A stretch of DNA of 64,000 bases. Origin: Argentina anserina (lineage: Eukaryota; Streptophyta; Magnoliopsida; Rosales; Rosaceae). A program made the translations under genes and the position numbers. The stretch is from assembly GCF_933775445.1 (NCBI RefSeq), contig NC_065876.1:8370001-8434000 (forward strand), read 5' to 3'. Of the stretch, positions 37,695-49,035 are shown piece after piece. The stretch's first letter is position 1; each line of letters starts with the position of its first letter. The notes below the pieces were generated by a model. That model made no database searches. It was not told the origin of the DNA and saw only the letters and a program-made list of their open reading frames with translations.

Positions 37695-39835
37695 CACATT
37701 ATATGTCAACTGATGTATATTAGAATACTCATTACTAGTCGGTGCGTGTCTGAGTATTTGTTTATTCCAGTAGTTTCTCGAAGAAGGCCTTACAACACTG
37801 TATCACTATCTTTCTTCAGGTGCAATGATAATACCATCAATTCTTACGAAAATCCAATTATGAATTATCTTGTGATGGGAAGTTGTTAATTCTTAGAAAG
37901 CTAGCGATTTAGAACCTGTCTTAACTAACACGAAATGTTTCGTGGGAAGAACTTGCTGTTCGATATGTCTTCACTTTGAAATTGATCTTCCTTGTTTCTC
38001 AATTAGTTCATGATTGATAATCTTTTGCGGCACATGATAACTAGCGAACTAGCTACTTGCTTTTCTGCCATTACATATCTATGATCAGAATTGCAAGTGA
38101 TGAGAAAGACAAAAACAGCAGGTCATACGATTAGATTTAGAATGGAGTTTGTTAAAAGGATACCTCAAATGATGATAGTCGAAAATATTGTTCTCATACT
38201 AGTTAAATACACATGATAACGGCAGTTTCTATTTTTACAATATCTTGATAAGAAATCGGATCAGAAAAGTATATGTAAATTACATACAAGTTACAAGCAA
38301 GCGAAGCAACCACTAAAATGAGAATTCATCAAAAAAACCACTAAAATGAGAATTGGAAAGAGACTACCGCCTTAATTAATGTCGATCCTTCAACAAAATC
38401 TCCATCAGTTGTGTGACAGATGAACACTGCCTTTGATAGTTTGATTAGACACCATCATAATTTAAAGCATTAGCTGTTTATATGGGGGTACACATTGTCT
38501 GAGCTTTACACAGTAAACTCGCACCTACCATGTACCAAAAGGGGTAAAAAAATATTCCAGTCTATATGGTTTGTACTTCACAAGTTAACAGGTATTTACT
38601 ATAGTACAATCTAACCTAATGAATTGATAAGTTAATTAAGCTCATGAAACCAACCACATCCACAGCCATAAGGAGCAAAAAGCTAGTGAAATCTCGGTCT
38701 CTGCAAGAAATGCCATTAGGTCATGCTAGGCCAAGGGTTGGCGGGTTGCAGAGCTTTGCCATAGAAGACGTTGCTGAACGCCTGCACCATTACCTTTCAC
38801 CCCAGTGCTTCCTCGACTGTGACTCTCTATCCTTTCAGCCGCCCATGGCCTACGTACGTACCCAAGATGCCGTCGGGTCTACCCTTCATGATATATGAGA
38901 CAATTACAGAATGGGTCACCACATTGATTCGCTCACTGGTCACAGATAATCTGAGGAGCTGATAAAGCTGATAAAGAAGAAGTAACCCCTACTGCGAGGG
39001 GTGGTACAACTGATCGTCTGAGATGAAATCAATTATCGCGTTGCTGTTAAGAGCTAGAGGTCAGGGAACTAGCACCAGAAAAAGAAATCTTATACACACT
39101 GCAAACAGAGACAGATAACAGAGAGAGAGAGAGAGAGAGAGAGCACCATGATTAATCATGAGCTCGCAGCCTAGCTAAAAAATCATGCAAGGGCGATGGC
39201 GTGCAGATCAATCAGTAGTAACTTGTGAATTGTCAAATCGTAGATTTTACTTGGTTCTAGGCTAAAAGCATGGTTTAAGGCGCCCTAACAGGGAAGAGCA
39301 GCAGGGAACGGCATGGCCCAAAATCGACAAAAAGAGGTTGGGTGATTATTGGATTTTACGTACAAATCAGTCGACGGTGGCTAAACAACTAAACGTTCCC
39401 CATCATCCACTCATATATATTGCCTTTTTTAACTTTTACGTGTTGAGAAGACGGGATTGCATAACAAAGCAAACTTAGGGTTAGGTCTGACCAGAAACAG
39501 TACTATAGGGATGCTTCGCTTATTAACAGCTTGCTCTCATTGCTTTACATCTAGCTTACGCGCCCGCGGACTTTTCCGTAAACTCGATGAGATTTTACAC
39601 GATCCGGTCTGTGAGAAATTCCGATAAAATATGTTTTCGTTGTTAGAAGGCCGGATTTAATTTAGAGATTCGAAATTTGACCTGGCTCGTAAAAGTCCGT
39701 TAATAAATAAAATATTATACATGCATATAATATATTATACATATTTCAATTATATGTCTTTTTTATAATAATTATACATAAAATATTATATATATATATT
39801 AATAATACTAGATTTAAAATTTATATTTTTTTATA
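37695..39835. other. Gene-poor intergenic region with a GA microsatellite
   Basis: No supportable gene. A (GA)n run lies at 39120-39143, and a short duplicated phrase, ACTAAAATGAGAATT, occurs twice near 38312-38355. The 84-codon frame at 38644-38898 has no recognised domain and is not called. Confidence 0.5.
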
Positions 39836-41531
39836 TTATAACTTTATACTATATTTAAAATAAAATTATAGCATTATGAAACAACTATATGAAGTATAAG
39901 AAGTAACCTTCTCGGGATTAATCGACATCAGCTGATGTTATCGGTTCTGATATTTAGGGACCCTGTTAAAACTTCATCTAATTTGAATCTCGTCTGACCG
40001 TTAAAATTTCTGATAAACCGAAAACACCACTAATATGTTATAAAGGATGACCAATTACCAGGATGCGAACGTCGAAATCCGTTTGCATATTTGAAATCAT
40101 CTAACTTTTGTCACTGATCGTACGCGGTCGCACCGAGAAAACTCATTTGGAAAAGCCTCAGTCAATGAGGTTTTAATATGTCAAAATGTCTTTTTTTTTT
40201 GTTAACCGTAGGTACGGATGATCAAACTATATCAAAAAAGACGAAATTTTTATGGGGTCCCTAAATATATATAACGATCACATCTGCTGGTGTCGATCGA
40301 CCGTATTTAGAACCGGAATTGTCGATCACCGAAATATCCACAAATGTATTATAACCCTTTATACTACGTTTAAAATAAAACTATCGCATTATGAAGTAAT
40401 TATATAAATGAAACTTCTCAAGATTAATTGACAACAGCCGATGTGATATGTATTTATATTTAGTGACCCTGTAAATTTTTCATCCAATTCAGACCTCGTT
40501 TGACTGTCAGAATTTTCGGTAAATCGAAAACACCACTAATATGCCCTAAGGGATGACATATTAGAAAGATGCGAACGCCGAAAGCCGTTTGCATATCAAA
40601 AATCACCTAATTTTTGTTACTTATCGTGCGTGGTCGCATTGAAGAAATTCATTTGGCAAAATCCTGGTCAATGAGGTTTCAATATGTCAAAACGTCTATT
40701 TTTTTGTTGACTGTAGGTACGAACGGTTGAACTATGTCCAAAACGGACGAAAATTTTACGGGGTCCCTAAAATATATACCGATCATATCTATTGGTGTCG
40801 ATCGACCATATTTCGAACTGGAGTTGTCGATCACCTAAATGTCCACTAATGTATTATATTAGGTTTAGAATAAAACTATCGCATTATGAAGCGACTATAT
40901 GAAAAAAACTTATCGGGTCAATCGACACCATCCAATGTGATCGGTATATATTTTTGTAACCCTGTAAAACTTTCATCTAATTCGGACATTGTTTAACCGT
41001 CGGAATTTCCTGTAAACCGAAAACACCACTAATATGTCATAAAGGAATACCTATTACCAAGATGCGAACACCGAAAGTCATTTGCATATATGAAATCATC
41101 TAATTTTTGTCACTGATTGTGTGTGGTCACACCAAGGAACCCATTTGACAAAGCTCCAGTCAATGAGAGTTTTAATATGTCAAAACGCCTTTTTATTTAT
41201 TGACCGTAGGTACGGATGGTAAAACCATGTCCAAAACGAACGAAAACTTTACGGGATCCCGAAATATATATACAGATCACTTCTACTGGTGTCGTTCGAC
41301 TATATTTTGAACTGAAGTTGTCGATCGCCGAAGTGTCCACTAATGTATCATAACTTTTATATTAGGTTTAAAATAAAACTATCGCATTATGAAGCGACTA
41401 TGTGAATAAAACTTCTCATAATCGATCGACACTAGCCGATGTGATCGGTATATATATTTAGTAACCCTGTAAAATTTTTATTCAATTCGGCGTTGAAATT
41501 TCTGGTAAACTAAAAACACCACTAATATGCC
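39836..41531. repeat. Tandem array of about 500 bp units with inverted arms
   Basis: Three full units and part of a fourth. The landmark AAAATAAAA(C/A)TAT(C/A)GCATTATGA recurs at about 39857, 40372, 40868 and 41370, giving periods near 500. Each unit carries a left arm (near 39921, 40427, 40919 and 41422) with the theme ATCGACACCAGCCGATGTGA followed by TCGGTATAT. About 330 bases later comes a right arm that is its reverse complement (near 40235-40300, 40751-40806 and 41245-41300), reading CCGATCACATCTGCTGGTGT and then CGATCGAC. The middle segments share CACCACTAATATG and TTGACCGTAGGTACGGA. Non-coding. It is either a satellite built from a foldback element or tandemly nested foldback copies. 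Confidence 0.85.
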
Positions 41532-42830
41532 CGCAAGGTCCGGTCCGTAAAAGCCCGGCTCGGCCTACAAAAGCCTGCAAGGTCCACTTTAAGTGGGCGG
41601 GATTAGATCTTCATATTTGTGAAAATAACCAATCCGGTCCGTTGACGAGCCATAATCTAGTTCAACATCTTGGAATATTTTCTTAAAAATAATTACAATT
41701 TTGGAAGATCCTCACTACATGAATCAAACTATATTAGTTTTTGCTAAAAAGGTATTAACTCCCTCTGTCAATACTGTAATTGAGAAGTTTTCAAAAAAAA
41801 AAAAACTGTAATTGAGAAATATATTTCATCATCCCGAGAAGTTCAACAAATGAAGAATTTTTTAATTCATATATTCTTTAATGAAGATCTTGTATAGTTG
41901 TAACATAGGGTATACTGTACTTAACTACTTATCATCAACGTATATGCATACCGAATGAGAAATTGAGAATGATACCTCTCCAAGAGATAAAAACAAGAGG
42001 AATGAATTAACCAAACTTTTTTTAGATAAATAATTAGCATCAAAAGAAATTGAGAACTTATTTGGCTTAGTTAGTGGACACGAGGTTGGTTACAAAATCA
42101 AAGAAAAAATCCAGGGAGAGATTGGATCGTAGGGCAACCTACCGACAAGAGGCGAGGTCAATTGGTGTCCTGTGGTCTACGAAATGGGGCGGGTCGTTGT
42201 TTGGCCTTGTTAACTATAAAATTAAATTTTGGCGGCAATCAAAGTGGATTTGGAGTCCACTGTTGACCGGCGAGTCAAACTTCAAAACTCGCTGCCGTGC
42301 CGGGTCAGTGTTACTCGTTCGAATGGAGGAACAACCACTGTTCCGCTTTAAACACCCGATCCACGTTCTCGGGTGGCCCATCTGGTTTGGGCATGCGCCT
42401 CTCTCTTTCATCCTTCCTTTTGTGTTTTGACTTTGGAATATGAAGGAGCACCACACGCTCCACACCACCGACCGGATAATAAAGTATATGGGCGAGAAGA
42501 GAGAAGAAAAGAAATTTTAATTTTCATACCAAAATAATAATAACAGTAACTAAGAGATTTACTGATTTTTTTTAAAATTCATTAGAACTAAATCGGACCT
42601 CGAATATGACAAGGGTCCGTAAGTTTATACTGAAAGAATTTCTTAATTTACCAATTTAGTGTAAGATAAATTTTCTTTGACTTGTAGGTTGGGTGGAATA
42701 TTCAAATAACATATAATGTTATGCTTATAACACAAGTTTTAAACCACAATGCAGCTTAAAGGGGTAGGCGGGTAGCATATTGTACCGCTATCATGACAAG
42801 ATAAATGAGTAAAATTTACACACATTTTAT
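41532..42830. other. Intergenic, GGCCC-rich repeat scrap and an unsupported frame
   Basis: The start (41540-41660) resembles the GGCCC-rich ends of hAT-like elements (GTAAAAGCCCGGCTCGGCC). A 118-codon open frame at 42074-42430 has no recognised domain. No gene is supported. Confidence 0.5.
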
Positions 42831-43752
42831 GAGGGTGTATTCAACTAGGATTCCATAGGATTATTTTGTATTTCAAGAATCTTTTAAAATATTGTGGTAT
42901 TCAATTAAGATTTTAAACAATCTATTAAAATCTCAAGGTATTCAATTAAGATTTCAAAAACTCCTATAAATTCTTAGTGGTATTCAAAAATAGATTGATT
43001 TTAAATGATTTCATTTATTAGTTGATTTTGTAGGATTTTGAAGTATTTTTACACCATATTATGCTTGTTAGAAATCAAGCATCTAGACATGAGATTTTGA
43101 TGTACTCTCTCTCTATCTCTCTCTCTTTCTCTATCAATAAGATCGAAAAATTTTATGTTCTTAATCATGTGTTTTATTTTAATTACTTAAATCAATTTTC
43201 TGGGTTTTTCTTATGATTTTGTATAATTGTTGTAGGCAAAAAAGTAATGATGGTTGTTTTATAATTGTACTAATAGTTGTTTTGCTAAAAAATCAACTGT
43301 ATGACAATCAAGTTTCAGATTTTAGAATACTATTGCATGTTAATTGGGTGAAAATTTATAAAATTGTTATTATATCTATGATCCTCATTCAAGATAGTTG
43401 TACCTTTGTGATATTGATCTTGTACCTTCATTTTATTGATGCTTATCGAAGTTATAGAATTGAATCAAATTCATGTGACTTCAGGATTATGTAAAAATGA
43501 GATATATTAATACATAGGGATGTTTGTTATTGCTTAACATGCATGTAAAATTAATAAGGGTGTAAGCAACTAGTAAATCTTGCCAACATACTATTGTAAA
43601 ATCTATTAAAATTTTCCAAATACAAGACAATAAATTCTACTCAAATCCATATAGAGTTTAAATAATCTATGGATTATGCAATTTAGTAAGACTCCAAGTA
43701 TTATAAGAATTCAAACAAAATCATTTGAAATCTAGATTGAATACACCCCCTT
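42831..43752. repeat. Inverted-repeat (MITE-like) element with GGGTGTATTCAA ends
   Basis: The left end GAGGGTGTATTCAACTAG and the right end CTAGATTGAATACACCCCC are inverted copies. The interior is A+T-rich and repeats AATTAAGATTTTAAA-type phrases. A second GGGTGTAAGCAACTAG end at about 43558 suggests two nested or adjacent copies. Fragments of the same family appear at 1-300. No transposase is present. Superfamily is unsure because the target duplication is not clear. Confidence 0.7.
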
Positions 43753-44417
43753 AGTCTTTTAAAATCCACACTTCATCTTACATTTTAGTTTAAACACGTA
43801 ATAAAGAACAAAACACATTAAAACATAGAAAATTTAACCGCGCTGCTCGGTGTCATTTTGCTTATTACAAAAAAACTTCGATTTTCTTCTACTTTGTGTA
43901 TAAATTATCATAACCCAAACATTTGCTATTTCTCAAACCCCAACTAAATTCTGATTCGGCCATCGGCATGGAGCAAGTCACACCACAATCTCGGATAAAA
44001 ACTTGGTAAAATGAGAGTGAATAATTCCCGCCGATTATGTTCAAGCGTATTGCATTCATGTCAGCATCAGAATAGTGAATTGGCCATGCCCGTTCATCTT
44101 AAATCTGAGTACGAGAAGTCAATAACAAACCTCAAAAGGTTGCTTGGAAGTCTAGAACAGTGCAAAGTTCTTAATGGTAAGTGAAGAAGGAACTGAAGCT
44201 ACGGAATATTTGACTCATCCAGTAGTGAAAGTATAATTACGTCCTACGCAACTTCACTACTTCAGGGATTTGATACCTTCTCTTTCCCTTATTTCCTTGC
44301 ACCACAAAATGAATACATTGCAGTGAAAATTGAAACATTTTGTGTTAGGCTTCTCAACTGTTCATTGATGATTAGCAGCAAGCTATATTTCTAACAGCAA
44401 TCTACACCATCTAATAT
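43753..44417. other. Intergenic and 3' region of the Raf-like kinase
   Basis: A+T-rich DNA leading to the stop codon of the minus-strand kinase gene. No other gene is seen. Confidence 0.6.
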
Positions 44418-45507
44418 TTAAGGATTTGCACTTCTTACAGAAGCTGCTTCACCTTTAACAACTAGCTCCTTCATTTTATGAATTATATCTTCAAACGATG
44501 GACGTTGTCCTGGGTCACTGCTTTGCAATTGGCGGAGGACAGATCAGTTCAACTTGCAAGTTCCAAAGTAGATAATGAATATTGAGTTAGCTAAATACCT
44601 TTGCCAACAGTCTTCGATAATGGATACCACTTCGGAATCAATGCCTTCTGGTATCTCTAATCTTCTGTCCATGAAGCCTACAACTCCAACAACCTTTCGA
44701 ATGAAACATTAAATTAATAATTAGATTAAAAGCTGAAGAGAATTAAAGCAATTTGCCATCACATAGGCACAGGTTTGTTTATACAAAACAAAAACGAACC
44801 TGCAAGGGATTGAGGTTATTCCATGGGACAGATACAGTCATTAGTTCCCAAAGGATGACACCAAAGCTATATACATCAGACCTGTTCAAAGAGAAGACAA
44901 GTTAATTTATAAACACAAAAACTGGATGTGCATGCTCTAACAAATGCTTTATAAAGAGTAGCAGAGAGAAATTACTTCTCATTTGAAGGTTCATTACGGA
45001 GGACTTCAGGTGCCATCCACTGAGGCTGCATCAACATAAAAACATCAGTGCAGGCAATCAACAGTAATTCACAGAAACTCACAGCATCATTTGAGTTATT
45101 CATTTCATTTTCCGAATTATTGTGGATGACCATGCAGCTGATCAACGCAGATTCAAAAAGAGAAAGCGAGAGCCTTACTGTTCCTCTCCCAGATTTTGCA
45201 GTCAAGAAGCTTGCGTTCTTGAACTTGGACAGACCAAAGTCTCCAACCTAACAATAGCAAACTTGCATAAACAAATGTTATATTCTCAATGTACACGAAA
45301 TAGTAGTGCCCACAACCATGACACATACCTTGACAGTCCAGTTCTTATCAACCAGCAAGTTAGACGATTTCAAGTCTCTGTGAACTATTGGTGGATTTCT
45401 ACGATGCAAGTAATTCATACCTCTCGCCTGTAATAAAAGAGCAAATTTGTCACCTTCTTCTAAAGAAAAAGAGTCTTAAGACCACTTGTAAAGAGAGAAC
45501 TGATCGC

Positions 45508-45553
<46 letters not shown>

Positions 45554-48504
45554 GCATAGACGCACAACATCAAGGGCCATCCTCATACGTCGTTTAGTAT
45601 CCAATGCTTGATTGTTTTTGTGAAGTTGTCTGAAAAGACTTCCCCTGATCAAACAGAACTATAAATAAAGCAAGCAGACACCATAATGTCACACTAAGCA
45701 GCATGAAGTACATTTAAGTCATTAAAGTTATAACTCAAAAGATGAGACCATTGTGTCCACTCTTAATATCATTCACAGTCCATAACTGAAGATGCAAGAT
45801 AGCCAATTACCTAGGTAAGTACTCTGTGACAATAGCAAGACGTTCTTGAGAATATACCGCTCCCATAAATAGCAGTACATTAGGATGCCGCAATCTTTTC
45901 ATTATATCAATCTGAAGAATGCAAAAGTCATGCTGGAATCAGTTGGCCTTGTTTCTCAAATGATAATAACAAAGATTTAGCTCACGGGATGTTTTCACCT
46001 CCTTTCTGTAATCACGTAAAATCCCCTCATTGTATTCATTTTTAAAGTAAACCTTGATGGCAACATCCTGAACAGCACAAATGAAAATTTTATTGGTTAG
46101 CATGGTATATCAATTTTCAAGGAGCTAATTAAATTTAGAAATGTACCGATCCATTCCACATTCCACGATACACAATAGCACATGAACCTGTGAGATAAGA
46201 ACAAACATTAATTATCAGAAACCACACACACACACAACCACTGAAAAACACATATACAGTATCCTCTTAATATCAAATATCGGGTATCCTAAATAAAACA
46301 GTTCACCTCCTTCTCCCATTACAAATTCAATTCTTTTTCTTTTTTCTCCATGTGAGCGTAGAATGGGCAGCAAAATATATAACACAAGTAATAGATCTTA
46401 CCTTGTCCAATTCCCTCTCCCAAATGTAGGTCCTCCCAAAGAATCTCACAACCTCCTATGGAAGGAGAATCAGTATCCCCTTTGCTTGATGAACTACTGG
46501 GGCTGTGAGTGCTCTCTCCTGAACTTGGTAATGGTTGACCATCTCGTTGTCTTTCCACTGCCTCTTCTACCTCTGAAGTACTCAAGTTGCAATCTTCAGG
46601 CTCCAGATCATTTGCATATAGTAAACTTGGCAATATATGACTTGGTCCATGCAACCCAAAGGACTCCTTGAACTCCCTTGAAGACACTAAGTTAGAACTC
46701 ATATCCAAATCAATTGGATTCTTATGCCCATATAAACTTGATGGGTTTAAATTTCTAGGGGAATCAGATTGCTCTTTCACTTCATTGCTACATATACTAG
46801 TTTCACTTTTGCCATTTTCCTGAGATGTTGCGAATTCTTGTTTCCCACCTTTGTTGGCTCCTTTAATGTTCAACTTTGCCAAGAACTTTGCCGCCTGCAA
46901 TATCTCAAAAAAGTTTAGTGACAGTAATAAAATAATAAACCGTTCATAGATACCACAACTTATTTATGGCGGAGAGACTCACTAATGCACCAGCTTTCTC
47001 TAAGTTAGCATTTGCAGTGTCTGCTGTTGAGTTCTCCCTAGCCTTGTTAAACTCACTTGGATTGCATCCATTGTCATCATTTCGTGAGAGCAGTTTGGAG
47101 GCCTTATTAGTTCATAAGTAGATTAATTAGAACAAATTTCGAGTTCTAAGAAGGGAAAAGAAGTATCGATGGTTGTGTTATACATAATCACCAGATTGGA
47201 AACAGATGATGCAATCTGTGGCACTGGTGCAACCGGTGGCCGGCCTGAGTGTAACTGGCTCTTATTCCAGTTTAATTGCCATCCCCTATGCTCACGCTTC
47301 TTTTCTGCTTCTATTCTATTGAACAATGTCGCATCCCTTGAGACGGTGATGATACCAACAAGGTCACCATCATCATACAGTGGGCTTTTCGTCACCATCG
47401 CCATAAATACCTCTCCCGACCTCTTTCTGAACGGAAATTGACCCGACCATGTTAAGCCAATACTCAATCTTTCCATAATCGTCTTCAAAGGTGCATAGTA
47501 GTCTTCAGCAATGAGGAGTTCAGCAACCCTTTGTCCAAGCGCTTCATAGTCCTTCCATCCGTAGAGATTCTCGGCCGCACGATTCCTGGATTAAACTCAA
47601 CACTTGTAAACTCAAAGTCTCAAACTACATTTGATACGCGTCCCAGCATATCAATTTCCTACTGAGAAGCACATTCAACAGTACAGAGATCTCAAACCAT
47701 TTTGATTTCACATATCTTAAAACGTATATGAGTTTCCATCAACACTATCTTTAGTAACATGAAAAATTGAACATCACACAACAATTAATGCTCAAATCTA
47801 TTGATTCACATGTTTTAAATCTCAATCTTCTCTAGCCTAGTTACTATGTGAAATGATTCATCAATTGTAGCCGATTCGTTTCGCTACACTTCACTAACCA
47901 AACTTGCTGAAACGATTTAAAGATACTAAACAAGCACAAACACCTCTTATAAGGATCAACAAACTGTTTCATCAATATTGTAAGCATAATCAATCACCAC
48001 CAATCAAATATTCACATAAACACAGCCATATACCTTGAACTTTCTATCATAAATAACTTAAAAATCAAGTTTATAAAAAAAAAATTTCTAAATGACTGTT
48101 TCATTGAAACTTGAAAGTTTGAAATGACTGAGATAAACAAGAGTCACAGTTTTAATTGAGCAATTGAAGCTTCAGAGCATCAAAACGACGCAGTTTCATC
48201 TGACTACCTACCAGTACTGGATCTCCCCGCCGGTGGCGGTGCAGACGTGGACGGCGTGGCCCATGTTGTCCAATATGTTCCGGTACGGACTCCCGGACAG
48301 GAAGAACCCCCGTATGCGGTGCGGGACCGAGTACTCTGACGTCAGCATCACGATAGCATCTTCCCCCTCCTCCTCCGCCGTCTCCGCTATCGTCTTCTGG
48401 TGCTGGAGCTCATGAAACTCGGCCCGGAGTCTGACGTGGCTGGCCTCCAAGCTCCGGCACCGGCCGAGCAGCAGGCGGTACATGCTCGACTGAGGTTCCG
48501 CCAT
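44418..48504 (-). CDS. PAS-domain Raf-like MAPKKK (plant B-group)
   Basis: Cytosolic Ser/Thr kinase of the plant Raf-like MAPKKK family. Exons (minus): 48504-48212, 47585-47192, 47102-46983, 46894-46402, 46187-46147, 46067-45999, 45911-45811, 45644-45566, 45427-45329, 45247-45179, 45025-44976, 44881-44800, 44693-44599 and 44520-44418, closing as 695 residues. A coiled N-terminus ([12 protein letters not shown]) precedes a PAS domain at about residues 75-210 ([19 protein letters not shown]). Then come a Ser/Asn-rich linker and the kinase: Gly-loop [15 protein letters not shown], Lys452 in VAIKVYF, Asp548 in [11 protein letters not shown] at 566-568 and the MAPEVL motif. All catalytic residues are intact. 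PAS plus this kinase subtype fits the Raf7-11 (B2) subgroup. A (GA)n run lies in an intron at 45510-45550. It is divergently paired with HAP2. Confidence 0.95.
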
Positions 48505-49035
48505 GGGCGTCCTCGACGAGATCTCCGGCGGGGTGCGCAGAGCGCATAGTTAAAGACTGTTTGGCTCCGCCAGAGAACACTATTATCGAGAAGGTTCCGA
48601 TCGAAATCGCTTAGCTCCGTTATTAATTGTAATATTCCTCGCTGGACGAGGGAGGGGCTGCCAGGTGTCCCACTCGTTTGGGTGACGTGGGCCACAAAAA
48701 GAAAGTAGGGGTGGGATTGGATGATGACGAGGGGACCGGATAAACCCCGCAGATTTTGTGCTGAAAATGAGTGGACGGATGTGATTTGGTTATGAAGAGG
48801 AGAGTCGAGAATGGTGGGTCGGCAGGTTCCGACTTCATAGCCGATGTCCACTGATTATGGCCACATGATGATGCACTTGAGTGACGCAAGCCATTTTGCA
48901 ATTCCATTTTTGTCCGAGTTTACATGGGCTCGTGTGACCCAAGGGCGGGTCCTACGAAAGCGTCGTTTGAATTTCTCATCGCAATTCCCGCCAACCCCCA
49001 TAACTGCCTCCTTCTCCTTCTTTCGATCACAGACA
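48505..49035. promoter_or_regulatory. Short divergent intergenic region between the kinase and HAP2
   Basis: Only 531 bases separate the two start codons, so both promoters and leaders must share this space. No canonical TATA box stands out near either start. The two genes could be co-regulated or share a nucleosome-free region. This is inferred from spacing alone. Confidence 0.55.

Noticed and set aside
38644..38898. 84-codon open frame
   Set aside because: No recognised family and no flanking gene structure. Length is compatible with chance.
39836..41531. CRISPR-like regular repeat array
   Set aside because: Units are about 500 bases long in a plant genome and carry inverted arms. They are not short repeats with unique spacers.
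42074..42430. 118-codon open frame of unknown type
   Set aside because: No recognisable domain, promoter or splice support, and it lies among repeats. Too weak to call a gene.
48844..49035. Upstream in-frame extension of HAP2 exon 1
   Set aside because: It would add 64 residues before the obvious signal peptide. The ATG at 49036 gives a normal HAP2 N-terminus.
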